A DNA stretch of 27,210 nucleotides from assembly GCA_002315385.1 (NCBI GenBank), contig DCHZ01000029.1, forward strand, positions 1-27,210, in the 5' to 3' direction. Source of the DNA: Firmicutes bacterium UBA1739. Its GTDB lineage: Bacteria > Bacillota > Clostridia > Peptostreptococcales > Anaerovoracaceae. Made by a program: the position numbers and the translations under genes. The notes beneath the pieces are model-generated. The model ran no database searches. It was not told where the DNA came from and saw only the letters and a program-made list of their open reading frames with translations. Below are positions 15,977 to 24,277 of the stretch, piece after piece. Within the stretch, counting starts at the first letter, position 1. Each line of letters begins with the position of its first letter.

Positions 15977-16079
15977 TAGGAGACTTTGTCGAAACAGTTC
16001 TATTATTATCGAAAACTGTCGGAACATCGAAAATAAGTTGCTGTTAACAGCGGTTTAATCCGAAGATTTTTCACTGCTG

Positions 16080-17279
16080 TCAGTTCTGATTCGGATTCAC
16101 TGTATAAACCTCGGTTCCCGCCATGGCTTTTTCTATTAAAGCCTCCCCGTCAAGATGTGATTCCGATTCCAGAATACTTTCAAGCTTCGGTTTAGTTGAC
16201 GGATGCTTTGGTAAAAATACAGTGCAGCAGTCCTCAAAAGGCTGAATAGAAGTCTCAAAGGTTCCTATTTTCTGAGCAATAGCCATGATATCCACCTTGT
16301 CCATGGCAATAAGCGGTCTCATGACCGGAATTTCCACTGCATTATCCGTAACCACCAGACCCTGAACGGTCTGACTTGCCACCTGTCCGATATTCTCGCC
16401 GGTTATCAGCACGTCTGCCTTCACTTCCCGGGCAAGCCTTTCGGCAATCTTCATCATGAACCTTCTGGAAAGAATTGTCATCTGCTCCTCAGGGCAGTGC
16501 TCATTAATTGCCTGCTGGATTTCCAGAAGATTAATGCAATGTACCTTTATTCTGCCGCAATATCCGGCAAGAATCTCCGCAAGATCCAGAACCTTTTCTT
16601 TGGCTCTGTCACTGGTGAAAGGATATGAATGAAAGTGAATTGCTTCTATTGTCATCCCTCGCTTTGCCATCATCCAGGCCGCCGTAGGGCTGTCAATTCC
16701 GCCTGACAGCAGAATGAGACCTTTTCCGTTGGTTCCCAGCGGAAGACCTCCGAATCCCGCAATCTTATCATGATAAATATAGGTCTTATCTCTTCTCACA
16801 TCCATAAACAGCAGACAGTCGGGTTCGTGTACATTTACCCTGAGCTGATAATCCGGATCATCATTGCATGTCTTTAATATAGCGGCCCCCGCCCTTCTGG
16901 CTATTTCCGGAGATATTATCGGAAACTGCTTATTGCTTCTTTTGGCTTCAACCTTGAATGTGCTGATTACCTGCTCTTTTCTGATTTCTTTCATATATTC
17001 TGCCGCATCGGCAAAAATTGTTTCGGGATCGGACTCCACCTCTGCCGCAATACTTACTGTTGCGACGCCGAAGACTTTTGAAATCTCCACAGCCATTTCT
17101 TCAAGTCTGTCGGAATCATCAGTTCTGGCAAAAACCACTCCTTCATACCTCCACACCGAAGCATCTTTGAAGCTTTTTATTGCCTTTCTTATTCGTTCCA
17201 TCAGAACCCTCTCGAAATACGGCTTGTTCATTCCCTTCAGCGCGATTTCTCCATACTTTATTATCAATACTTTGTTCAT
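16080..17279 (-). CDS. thiI: tRNA 4-thiouridine synthase ThiI
   Basis: The 399-residue protein has an N-terminal ferredoxin-like domain and THUMP domain (about 1-170), which bind tRNA. The adenylating PP-loop SGGIDSPTA starts at residue 192. Further family motifs are GENIGQVASQT and the region FEDCCTVFLPKHP. It activates uridine 8 of tRNA with ATP and inserts sulfur to give 4-thiouridine. The C-terminal rhodanese domain of the Escherichia coli enzyme is absent, as usual in Bacillota, where a partner desulfurase gives sulfur directly. That partner is the gene just upstream, 34 bp away on the same strand. GGGAG precedes the ATG. The Cys pair in the CCT motif, present in many clostridial forms, is visible. 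Confidence 0.96.
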   Translation of the reverse strand: MNKVLIIKYGEIALKGMNKPYFERVLMERIRKAIKSFKDASVWRYEGVVFARTDDSDRLEEMAVEISKVFGVATVSIAAEVESDPETIFADAAEYMKEIRKEQVISTFKVEAKRSNKQFPIISPEIARRAGAAILKTCNDDPDYQLRVNVHEPDCLLFMDVRRDKTYIYHDKIAGFGGLPLGTNGKGLILLSGGIDSPTAAWMMAKRGMTIEAIHFHSYPFTSDRAKEKVLDLAEILAGYCGRIKVHCINLLEIQQAINEHCPEEQMTILSRRFMMKIAERLAREVKADVLITGENIGQVASQTVQGLVVTDNAVEIPVMRPLIAMDKVDIMAIAQKIGTFETSIQPFEDCCTVFLPKHPSTKPKLESILESESHLDGEALIEKAMAGTEVYTVNPNQN

Positions 17280-17313
17280 TACAAAGCTCCCTTCGTTGAA
17301 TATTATAGATTCA

Positions 17314-18468
17314 CTATCTTCCGGTTACCTTTCTTATGCTTTCCACCGCTTTCTTCAGCTTTTCAAGAACAATATCCATTTCCTGTCTGGTATTGAATTC
17401 TGAAAAACTGAATCTTATGGCACCTTCAATTTCATCATTTGTAAGTCCTATGGCTTTCAGCACATGACTCTGTCCCTTTTTATTGGAGGCACATGCAGAT
17501 CCCGTCGATACGTAAATTCCGTTCTCTTCCAGCATGTGAAGAAGCACTTCGCCCCGGGTCCCGATAAAGCTTACGTTCAGAACGCTTGCAGCACATCTTT
17601 CGTCTTCATAGCTGTTGATCTTCACATCTCTTATTTCCGCCCTGATACCGTCAAGAAGGTACTGTCTGACAACTCTCATATCCTCAATCTTTCTGTCAAA
17701 ATCACGATATGAGAGTTCGGCGGCAACTCCGAATCCTATTATTCCCGGAACATTCTCTGTTCCCGAGCGAATGCCCTTTTCCTGTCCTCCTCCGGTTACG
17801 GGCGTCTTAATATTCACACCCTTCTTAATATACAGCGCACCGATTCCCTTGGGTCCATGGATTTTATGGGAAGACATACTGATCATATCCGCAGCCTGAA
17901 CGGCGCTCTTCATCCTCAGTTTTCCGAAGGACTGCACAGCATCAATATGAAACAGCGGCTTATTCTTACCTGTTAAAAGCTTTGACACTTCTTCCACCGG
18001 CTGAATCGTTCCAAGTTCGTTGTTTACATGCATCAGCGAAACAAGTACGGTATCATCGTTTATTTCACTCTTTAGTTGATTGATATCAATAAGGCCATGC
18101 TCATCAGTGTCAATATATACCGTCTCGAATCCCTCTGATTCCAGTGCTTTGAAGGTTTCCAGTACAGCCGGATGCTCTATTTTCGAAGTTATTATTCTTT
18201 TTCCTTTTCTTTTTAAAGCCCTGGCTCCTCCCAGTATCGAAATGTTGTCTCCTTCGGTTCCGCCGCCGGTAAAATATACTTCCCCTGGAACCGCACCCAG
18301 TGATGCCGCGATTTTTTCTCTGGCAGCTTTGACTTTTTTCTCCGCTTCAAATCCCATTCGGTGAAGAGATGAAGGATTACCGTAACAGTTCATCATTGCA
18401 TCCGCAACAGCTTTTGCCGCCTCCGGATAAGGACATGTGGTTGCACTGTTGTCCAAATATATTTCCAT
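17314..18468 (-). CDS. Cysteine desulfurase, NifS/IscS type, partner of ThiI
   Basis: The 384-residue PLP enzyme takes sulfur from L-cysteine, leaving alanine and a persulfide. Visible landmarks are YLDNSATT at the start, His99, the HVNNELGT loop near 147, Asp176 and the PLP lysine at 202 in SSHKIHGPKG. The catalytic Cys326 sits in STGSACASNKKG, which marks group I (IscS/NifS-like) enzymes. There is no IscU or SufU nearby; the gene is followed by thiI after 34 bp, so its main job is probably sulfur for tRNA 4-thiouridine and perhaps thiamine, as for NifZ of Bacillus subtilis. It has its own promoter at 18495-18524. Confidence 0.95.
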   Translation of the reverse strand: MEIYLDNSATTCPYPEAAKAVADAMMNCYGNPSSLHRMGFEAEKKVKAAREKIAASLGAVPGEVYFTGGGTEGDNISILGGARALKRKGKRIITSKIEHPAVLETFKALESEGFETVYIDTDEHGLIDINQLKSEINDDTVLVSLMHVNNELGTIQPVEEVSKLLTGKNKPLFHIDAVQSFGKLRMKSAVQAADMISMSSHKIHGPKGIGALYIKKGVNIKTPVTGGGQEKGIRSGTENVPGIIGFGVAAELSYRDFDRKIEDMRVVRQYLLDGIRAEIRDVKINSYEDERCAASVLNVSFIGTRGEVLLHMLEENGIYVSTGSACASNKKGQSHVLKAIGLTNDEIEGAIRFSFSEFNTRQEMDIVLEKLKKAVESIRKVTGR

Positions 18469-18494
18469 AATTTCACATCCTTGTTTTGTTTATT

Positions 18495-18524
18495 TGTATA
18501 ATTTCAAGCGCACTTTTCATGCAA
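18495..18524 (-). promoter_or_regulatory. Promoter of the nifS-thiI operon
   Basis: On the minus strand TTGCAT (18524-18519) and TATACA (18500-18495) are 18 bases apart. It begins directly after the rny terminator and lies about 27 bases before the desulfurase start. Confidence 0.55.
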
Positions 18525-18553
18525 AAAATCAGGCGCACCTTTTTCGGCACGCC
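18521..18553 (-). terminator. Terminator of rny
   Basis: GGGCGTGCC and GGTGCGCCT (minus strand) pair with one bulge around GAAAAA and run into ATTTTTTG, seven bases past the rny stop codon. The next promoter overlaps its T-run. Confidence 0.7.
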
Positions 18554-18559
18554 CTTTGA

Positions 18560-20101
18560 TTATTTGGCATATTCAATGGCTCTTGTCTCTCTGATAACAT
18601 TAACCTTAATCTGACCCGGATATTCCAATTCGCTTTCAACCTTTTTGCTGATCTCTCTTGCGAGGAATACCAGTTCCTCATCGGAGATCTCGTCCGGTTT
18701 TGCAATAATACGAATCTCTCTGCCTGCCTGAATTGCAAAGGATTTCTCAACTCCTTCTGTTGTATTTGCAATTTCCTCAAGCTTCTGAAGTCTTTTAATG
18801 TATGTCTCAAGAGTTTCTCTTCGTGCGCCCGGTCTGGCAGCCGACAATGCATCTGCGGCGGTTACAAGAATCGCCTCCAGACTCTTTGGCTCGTAATCTC
18901 CGTGATGTGAAGCCATTCCGTCAATAACATTCTGATGTTCTTTATACTTCTTCAGCAGTTCGATTCCTATATCTACGTGAGTACCTTCAACTTCATGGTC
19001 AACAGCCTTGCCGATATCGTGAAGAAGACCTGCTCTTTTAGCGGTTTTAACATCCAGCCCCAGCTCTGATGCCATCAGACCGGCCAGGTGTGCAACTTCG
19101 ACAGAATGCTTCAGTACATTCTGACCGTAGCTTGTTCTGTACTTAAGTCTTCCGAGAAGCTTGACCAGCTCCGGATGAAGATTGTGAACTCCCACTTCAA
19201 ATGTCGCCTGCTCTCCTTCTTCCTTAATAATCTGGTTGACTTCTTTTTCGGCTTTTTCTACCATTTCTTCGATTCTTGCAGGATGAATTCTGCCGTCATG
19301 AATCAGTTTTTCCAGAGCAACTCTTGCTATTTCTCTTCTGACAGGATCAAACCCCGACAGAATTACAGCTTCCGGAGTATCATCGATAATAAGATCTATT
19401 CCCGTCATGGTTTCAATCGCTCTGATATTCCTGCCCTCGCGACCTATGATTCTGCCCTTCATTTCATCGTTCGGAAGCTGAACAACAGAAACCGTAGTTT
19501 CCGCAACATGATCGGCCGCACATCTCTGAATCGAAGTGGTGATGATTTCTCTGGCTTTTTTTTCGCCTTCTTCCTTGGCTTTCTGCTCAATGTCTTTAAT
19601 CATCAAGGATGCCTCATATCTGATTTCCTTCTCTATATTTGAAAGGAGCAGAGTTTTCGCATCTTCCGAAGTCATTCCCGAAATCTTTTCGAGCTCTTCA
19701 ATCTGCTTTTCCAGAAATCTGTTAAGTTCTTCTTCTTTCTCGGAAATCACATGCTCTTTCTGAGACATTGCCTCTTCTTTTTTCTCAATATTTTCAATTT
19801 TTTTATCAAGACTTTCTTCTTTCTGTATCAATCGTCTTTCAAGTCTTGTCATCTCGTTTCTTCTGTCTTTTATTTCTTTATCAACATCGGATCTGAGTTT
19901 ATGGGCTTCTTCCTTAGCTTCAATAGAAATTTCTTTCTTTATTGTTTCGGCTTTCTTTTCAGCATCGAGAATAAGATTTTTAGCTGTCTGTTCCGCACTT
20001 CCGATTGCCTTTTCTCCAACGGATTTCCGGATGACATATCCCGCAAGAATCCCGACTATAATACAAACCGCCGCTACTAATACAACTATTATTGGATTAA
20101 T
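18560..20101 (-). CDS. rny: Ribonuclease Y, probably initiated at an ATT codon
   Basis: RNase Y is the membrane-bound endoribonuclease that starts mRNA decay in Bacillota. With the start proposed here the protein has 513 residues (Bacillus subtilis 520). It has one N-terminal membrane helix (about 3-24), a long charged coiled coil (to about 190), a KH domain with IGREGRNIRAIE, an HD domain with LLHDIGKAVDHE and the ending VIRETRAIEYAK. The first ATG in frame is at 19852, inside the coiled coil, and would remove the anchor and 83 conserved residues. Upstream the frame stays open to NPIIVVLVAAVCIIVG, which aligns with MTPIMMVLIS of B. subtilis if the ATT at 20101-20099 is read as Met. AAGGAGG lies nine bases before that ATT, and no ATG, GTG or TTG is in frame there. 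The gene has its own promoter and terminator. Confidence 0.93.
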   Translation of the reverse strand: MNPIIVVLVAAVCIIVGILAGYVIRKSVGEKAIGSAEQTAKNLILDAEKKAETIKKEISIEAKEEAHKLRSDVDKEIKDRRNEMTRLERRLIQKEESLDKKIENIEKKEEAMSQKEHVISEKEEELNRFLEKQIEELEKISGMTSEDAKTLLLSNIEKEIRYEASLMIKDIEQKAKEEGEKKAREIITTSIQRCAADHVAETTVSVVQLPNDEMKGRIIGREGRNIRAIETMTGIDLIIDDTPEAVILSGFDPVRREIARVALEKLIHDGRIHPARIEEMVEKAEKEVNQIIKEEGEQATFEVGVHNLHPELVKLLGRLKYRTSYGQNVLKHSVEVAHLAGLMASELGLDVKTAKRAGLLHDIGKAVDHEVEGTHVDIGIELLKKYKEHQNVIDGMASHHGDYEPKSLEAILVTAADALSAARPGARRETLETYIKRLQKLEEIANTTEGVEKSFAIQAGREIRIIAKPDEISDEELVFLAREISKKVESELEYPGQIKVNVIRETRAIEYAK

Positions 20102-20186
20102 TACAATACACCTCCTTCTTCATTATTTGGTAATCATTTTCCATTATCTTTAAATTGTTTAATAATTGTAAATATACAACAATATA

Positions 20187-20215
20187 ATTTTATAGATTTT
20201 AGTTTATTCTGTCAA
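20187..20215 (-). promoter_or_regulatory. Promoter of rny, -35 inside the minD-like gene
   Basis: On the minus strand TTGACA (20215-20210) and TAAAAT (20192-20187) are 17 bases apart. The -35 lies in the last codons of the MinD-like gene. Transcription would start near 20180, giving an AT-rich leader of about 80 nt that contains a short TTGTA/TACAA hairpin before the rny ribosome site. Confidence 0.7.
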
Positions 20216-20929
20216 GAGGAATCGTTGTATTACTCTCGTTAAATGCTCCGCTGCAGCCGTATTCTTCAGACTGATTGAGGGTATTCCGTTGTTGAATGCC
20301 ACGTTCATGCTTTCGTCATACGGAAGCACCCCGCAGACATCCAGTCCGAAGCTTTCGGCAATATTCTCCACATCCTGAAAATAACCGTTATCCGCAAGTT
20401 TAAGCCTTACCATATTTATCAATAATCCTGTTTGGGTATTGTTTGCTTCTCTCAACGTCTGTACCAGACTTTGCCCCGACCTTACACATTCCGGCTCCTG
20501 AGTAGTAATCATAAGAATACTGTCCGATTTTCTCCCGAAAAGTTCCGAAAGTCTGTTGATTCCCGAAGGCGAATCGATAATGATATAATCAAATCTATCC
20601 CGGATTCTGTCTATCAGAACTGATAATTCCATTAAAGAAACACTGCCTTCTTTTTTCAAAAGCGGCGGCTCCATAATATACAGATTCCTATAATCTCCGC
20701 ATTTTATTATCGCCTGTCGGATTCTGCAGTTTCCTTTTACTACATCCGCGATATCATAAATAACCCGGCTCTCCATACCCAAAGCTACATCTACACCTCT
20801 GGATTCGAAATTTCCGTCCAGAATCAGTACCTTTTTATCGAGACCTGCCAGATATACCGCCATATTTACTGCGATAAACGTTTTTCCGCTTCCGCCTTTT
20901 CCCGAAAGCACCGATACGATTTCTGCCAT
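20204..20929 (-). CDS. MinD/FlhG-like ParA-family ATPase
   Basis: This 241-residue P-loop ATPase has a deviant Walker A, SGKGGSGKTFIAVNMA (residues 9-24, with signature Lys11), a switch I region around DGNFESRGVDVALGM, and Walker B YIIIDSPSG. The C-terminal AAAEHLTRVIQRFLL could be an amphipathic membrane-targeting helix as in MinD. Such ATPases position division, flagella or other surface structures by cycling on membranes. Several MinD hallmark sequences are changed: the usual DxDxGLRNLD reads DGNFESRGVD, so it is more like FlhG/MinD-like orphans. There is no minC or minE nearby. The start at 20929 is chosen because GAGGG lies just before it, overlapping the radC stop region; an upstream in-frame ATG at 20968 lies inside radC. 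Cellular role is uncertain. Confidence 0.85.
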   Translation of the reverse strand: MAEIVSVLSGKGGSGKTFIAVNMAVYLAGLDKKVLILDGNFESRGVDVALGMESRVIYDIADVVKGNCRIRQAIIKCGDYRNLYIMEPPLLKKEGSVSLMELSVLIDRIRDRFDYIIIDSPSGINRLSELFGRKSDSILMITTQEPECVRSGQSLVQTLREANNTQTGLLINMVRLKLADNGYFQDVENIAESFGLDVCGVLPYDESMNVAFNNGIPSISLKNTAAAEHLTRVIQRFLLTE

Positions 20930-20936
20930 TTTTCCC

Positions 20937-21647
20937 TCAATTCCGGTTTTCCGCGACAATGCTGACAAAACTTCCGTTTCCTATTACTATGTGATCCAGC
21001 ACCTGTATTCCGAGGATCCTGCCTGCCTCGGTAAGCCTTTCCGTCAGTCTGATATCACTCCGGCTCGGAGCAGGATTCCCGCTGGGATGATTATGTATCA
21101 GAATAACAGAATTTGCACTCTTCTTTATGGAATTTGCAAATACTTCTCTCGGATGAACCTGCGCGCTGCTTAATCCGCCTACAGCAATGTCTTCAATACC
21201 AATTATTTCATTCTTTACATTCAGCATTACAACTCTGAACACTTCCCGTGTCATAAAACACATATCTTTCATCATGTATCCGGCAATATCCTCAGAACAG
21301 TCAACTCTGATTCTTTCCGGCACTATCGAAAAAATCCGTTTTCCAAGCTCCACTGCGGCCGACAGCTGTGCGGCACGTGCCGTTCCTATTCCTCTGATCC
21401 GGCAATACTCCTCGGGCTGACAATTAGTAAAATACGCTATTCCGGCGGAATCCATGGATATAAGCTTTTCCGCCAGAAGAAGTGCCGATTCATTTCCCGT
21501 ACCGCTGCCCAGTATTATCGCCACCAGCTCCGGATTGCTGAGTTTTCCCGCCCCGTATTTAAAAAGCTTTTCCCGAGGTCGTTCTTCGTCAGGCAGACTT
21601 TTAATGCCTGCCCGTCTCTCATTTTTTTTATTATTTTCTGCAGTCAT
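20937..21647 (-). CDS. radC: RadC-family JAMM domain protein (UPF0758)
   Basis: The protein has 236 residues. The first half carries a helix-hairpin-helix-like region (LPDEERPREKLFKYG, NPELVAIILGSGT, IRGIGTARAAQL). The second half is the JAMM/MPN domain with the metal site HNHPSGNPAPSRSD and a Glu in the preceding helix. Despite its name, a DNA-repair role of RadC is not established. GGAGGAATT directly before the ATG at 21647 fixes the start; a longer in-frame ORF to 21719 lacks a ribosome site. Seven bases separate it from the MinD-like gene, so both are likely on one transcript; in many Bacillota radC lies near minC/minD or mreB, consistent with this context. Confidence 0.94.
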   Translation of the reverse strand: MTAENNKKNERRAGIKSLPDEERPREKLFKYGAGKLSNPELVAIILGSGTGNESALLLAEKLISMDSAGIAYFTNCQPEEYCRIRGIGTARAAQLSAAVELGKRIFSIVPERIRVDCSEDIAGYMMKDMCFMTREVFRVVMLNVKNEIIGIEDIAVGGLSSAQVHPREVFANSIKKSANSVILIHNHPSGNPAPSRSDIRLTERLTEAGRILGIQVLDHIVIGNGSFVSIVAENRN

Positions 21648-21767
21648 AATTCCTCCATCCGGTCCCGACTGCCGATGTTTCCCTACTGACAGTTTAACAT
21701 CACGAATCTTCCTATGCAATACTTCCCCAATCTATATTTAGAATCTGTTTAAAACTGTTCATCAATT

Positions 21768-22079
21768 TCACTTCAATTCGTCACTGAAGCCTTCTCTCAG
21801 CTTCTCCATAGCTCTTTTTTCTATGCGACTGACGTAAGCACTGGAAATTTGAAGCATTTTCGCAACTTCCTTCCGGGTTTTGCAGCCATCATTGTCCGGT
21901 CCGTATCTGAGCCTTATTATCATTCGTTCACGTTCCTTCAGATTCTCTTCCAGCACACGATAAAGCTTTTTTACTTTCATTTTAGTATCCACATCGTCAA
22001 TAACACTGTCCGGCTCCGAACCCGGAATATCATTTTCTATGCACCCGGCCGCAATGGTGTGCACCGGGCAGGGACTCAT
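21768..22079 (-). pseudogene. Truncated sporulation sigma factor (SigK-like), region 4 remnant
   Basis: The reading frame gives 103 residues; SigK and SigE have about 230-240. Residues about 35-100 are a good sigma region 4: KKLYRVLEENLKERERMIIR, a RYG...CKT turn and a helix-turn-helix ending in YVSRIEKRAMEKL. The CKT and SYVSRIEKRA-like features are closest to SigK. Residues 10-18 (AAGCIENDI) match the AARCIENEI of region 2.4, but the following stretch of about 30 residues (regions 2.4-3) is gone, and nothing of region 2.1-2.3 lies upstream. This pattern fits an inactive gene reduced by deletions. Its start has no ribosome site; a 19-codon ORF ending at the same ATGA precedes it. It could still make a small protein, but not a working sigma factor. 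Confidence 0.75.
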
Positions 22080-22175
22080 TTCGTAATAATATTCTGTTTT
22101 TTCGTATCACCGGCATTGTTTGTTTCTGCCCCCATTACCGGTCGATTTTTTTCCTGTTTTAATATATATTAATTC

Positions 22176-22205
22176 TTGACAGAGCATTCTAATGAATTAT
22201 ATATT
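22176..22205 (+). promoter_or_regulatory. Promoter of the acyltransferase gene
   Basis: A perfect TTGACA (22176-22181) and TATATT (22200-22205) are 18 bases apart, giving a leader of about 48 nt before the ribosome site GGGAGG at 22245-22250. Confidence 0.75.
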
Positions 22206-22259
22206 ATTAATGTACATTATTTGATAACATCGCAATTACTGAAAGGGAGGCATTCCGAT

Positions 22260-24167
22260 ATGGGAGAAACAAAACAAAGAGACTTTATGTTTGATGCATT
22301 CAGAGGACTACTGATATGGTGCATCCCCATTTCACATTTTACCAGGGTTGCGGGACATTTCTCCGCAGCATCCTTAGGAGGAATAGTTTACATTACAATC
22401 AACGTTTTTGTTATGCAGGCATTTGTTTTCCTCTCCGGATACTTTTCAAAAAAACCTGACCGTGCCAGACAGACGGCTTTCAAGACTTTTTTGTGGCCGT
22501 ATATTCTGTGCATTCCGTTTTTCTACTTTGTAAAACTTATAATATTCGGACATGCTTCCATCGACCTACTCATACCGCCGTTCGCACTGTGGTATCTGTT
22601 TGCTCTGTTCTTTTACAGATTCTTCCTCAAGGATTATATACGGATTCCTCATATTCTGGAAATCTCAGTTATTATTTATATTATTGCGGGGCTTATCCCT
22701 TTCCTGTCAAAAGAACTCGCTCTCGGAAGGATGTTTTCATACTTTCCCTTCTTCCTTCTGGGTTACTACTGCACACCGGAACACCTTGCCAAGCTTCGCT
22801 CTCTCAAAAGAGTGCACTGCATAATACTCGGAGCAGCTTTACTTGCAGTATCATGTCTCCTGGCTTTCAAAGTTCCTCAGCTCCCTGTCGGCTTCTATCT
22901 GCTGAAAGAACCGGCTGCAAGTCTCGGAATTTCATGGTACTGGGATATTCTCGGAAGGCTCCTGATATTTGTTCTCGCCTGCGGCTGGATACTGTTAATG
23001 ATAAATATTCTCCCAAAAAAGAAAAACTATCTCACTTATGTGGGTGTAACAACGATGCCTATATATATTTTCCATCTGGTAGTAAGATATCTTGTTAAAA
23101 AATACAGCATAACTTTCGGTATCCTTCCCGACAACTGGTTCGTATACTACGTTATGATTTTCGGTCTGGCAAGCTTATGTGTTGTCGTATTCTCGTCAAA
23201 ACCCGTTGCCAGAGCATATGATTTTGTTGTCGACGGATCCTACAGCATCTTAATCTGGCTGCTGAATAAGCTTCAGGCAGGTCTTGGTGTGGTCCATGAA
23301 CCTTTGCTGAAGTTCGTCAACGGTACTGTTAATTACATTAACAGAGTCGGTAATTATGAAACTAAAATATCACTTTTCGGTAATACTTCAGTGCTGAAAA
23401 GAAAACAGGGATTCTCATCCTCTTCAAATGAGGAGAATTCAGGACAATCGGGATCAGGCAGGCAAAAAAAGGGAAAGAACAAACGGAATGCGGATTCCTC
23501 TTCTCTTAAGAGTGTCGAAATAGAACTTGAAGGACTGGAAAACCTTTCAAATAAACCTGTTACCGGAAACAGTATTATTTCAATGGGATTTTCCGAATTC
23601 GGCAGCAGTTCCGCCGATAATACCAAAAACCATCAGACAGCGGCAAACAAACCCGATACCGGCTTCGAATCAGATTTGAAGAAGTATTCACATGAATCCC
23701 CCGTATCCGAAGGTTCTGAAGACTCGAATAATGATTCGACAAAGTCTTCAAATACCCATCAGGACACCGATTCTTATGAAAATTCTGATGCCGTTAAGAG
23801 CACAGATTCTTATGAAAACTCTGATGCCGTTCAGGACACAGATTCTGATAAAAACTATGATGCCGTTCAGGACGCAGATTCTGATAAAAACTATGATGCC
23901 GTTAAGAACACAGATTCTTATGAAAATTCTGATGCCGCTCAGGACGCAGATTCTGATAAAAGCCCGGATTTCGGTCAGAATTCCGGTTCTGAAGCAGATT
24001 ATGTCAGAAGCACCGAAAACAATTCTTCTGATGAAGAATCACCGGAGCTCAGCTTCTTCGACATTTCCGATATCGATGCTTATCTTAAAAGCAAAAGCGA
24101 TAAATCTCCGAAAAAAGAAAAATCCGAAGATGACCCTGATAAAAAGTCTTCTTCAGATAAAGCATGA
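22260..24167 (+). CDS. Acyltransferase-3 family membrane protein with long acidic repeat tail
   Basis: The protein has 635 residues. The first 350 form the acyltransferase-3 (OafA/fucose 4-O-acetylase-like) domain: RDFMFDAFRGLLIWCIPISH at the start, with the conserved Arg and His of this family, and about ten hydrophobic helices. These enzymes O-acetylate cell-surface sugars using a cytosolic acyl donor. Residues about 385-635 are an unusual tail rich in Ser, Asp, Glu and Lys without hydrophobic segments. It is predicted disordered and has six 12-residue repeats of the type DTDSYENSDAVK (about 502-573). I know no function for such a tail here. The start at 22260 has GGGAGG nine bases before; the longer ORF beginning at 22176 would start in the promoter. 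It faces away from the sigma relic and ends in a terminator. Confidence 0.88.
   Translation: MGETKQRDFMFDAFRGLLIWCIPISHFTRVAGHFSAASLGGIVYITINVFVMQAFVFLSGYFSKKPDRARQTAFKTFLWPYILCIPFFYFVKLIIFGHASIDLLIPPFALWYLFALFFYRFFLKDYIRIPHILEISVIIYIIAGLIPFLSKELALGRMFSYFPFFLLGYYCTPEHLAKLRSLKRVHCIILGAALLAVSCLLAFKVPQLPVGFYLLKEPAASLGISWYWDILGRLLIFVLACGWILLMINILPKKKNYLTYVGVTTMPIYIFHLVVRYLVKKYSITFGILPDNWFVYYVMIFGLASLCVVVFSSKPVARAYDFVVDGSYSILIWLLNKLQAGLGVVHEPLLKFVNGTVNYINRVGNYETKISLFGNTSVLKRKQGFSSSSNEENSGQSGSGRQKKGKNKRNADSSSLKSVEIELEGLENLSNKPVTGNSIISMGFSEFGSSSADNTKNHQTAANKPDTGFESDLKKYSHESPVSEGSEDSNNDSTKSSNTHQDTDSYENSDAVKSTDSYENSDAVQDTDSDKNYDAVQDADSDKNYDAVKNTDSYENSDAAQDADSDKSPDFGQNSGSEADYVRSTENNSSDEESPELSFFDISDIDAYLKSKSDKSPKKEKSEDDPDKKSSSDKA
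23763..23978 (+). repeat. Six in-frame 36-bp tandem repeats in the acyltransferase tail
   Basis: Six back-to-back copies of a 36-bp unit begin at 23763, 23799, 23835, 23871, 23907 and 23943; the last is degenerate. They alternate between SYENSDAV and SDKNYDAV forms, suggesting growth by copying of one- or two-unit blocks. The frame is kept throughout. Confidence 0.95.
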
Positions 24168-24226
24168 TATAAGCGGCCGAGCCTGACTGACCCGGCAATA
24201 AACAATTGAGTTATATGTAAAAGCTG

Positions 24227-24259
24227 CCCCGCACATCTGTTGGCATGTGTGGGGTTTTT
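24227..24259 (+). terminator. Terminator of the acyltransferase gene
   Basis: CCCCGCACAT (24227-24236) pairs with ATGTGTGGGG (24245-24254, one wobble) and is followed by TTTTTC. Confidence 0.9.
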
Positions 24260-24277
24260 CTCATTAAACCATATTCT

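Noticed and set aside
15830..16027. Minus-strand ORF of 65 codons between thiI and the spoIIA relic
   Set aside because: It runs through the promoter and hairpin, has no ribosome site, and no family resemblance.
10437..16050. Fourteen-base sequence GTTGCTGTTAACAG shared at 10437-10450 and 16037-16050
   Set aside because: Two copies of a palindrome-containing 14-mer in unrelated intergenic regions could be chance or a common regulatory word; no further similarity surrounds them.
18560..19852. Shorter RNase Y beginning at the ATG at 19852
   Set aside because: It would lose the membrane anchor and a conserved part of the coiled coil, and there is no ribosome site there, whereas one exists before the ATT at 20101.
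22176..22259. Longer start for the acyltransferase at 22176
   Set aside because: That ATG overlaps the -35/-10 promoter region and has no ribosome site; the ATG at 22260 has GGGAGG at nine bases.
23763..23978. CRISPR-like array
   Set aside because: The 36-bp units are directly adjacent without spacers and lie in frame inside a coding gene, so they are protein-coding tandem repeats.
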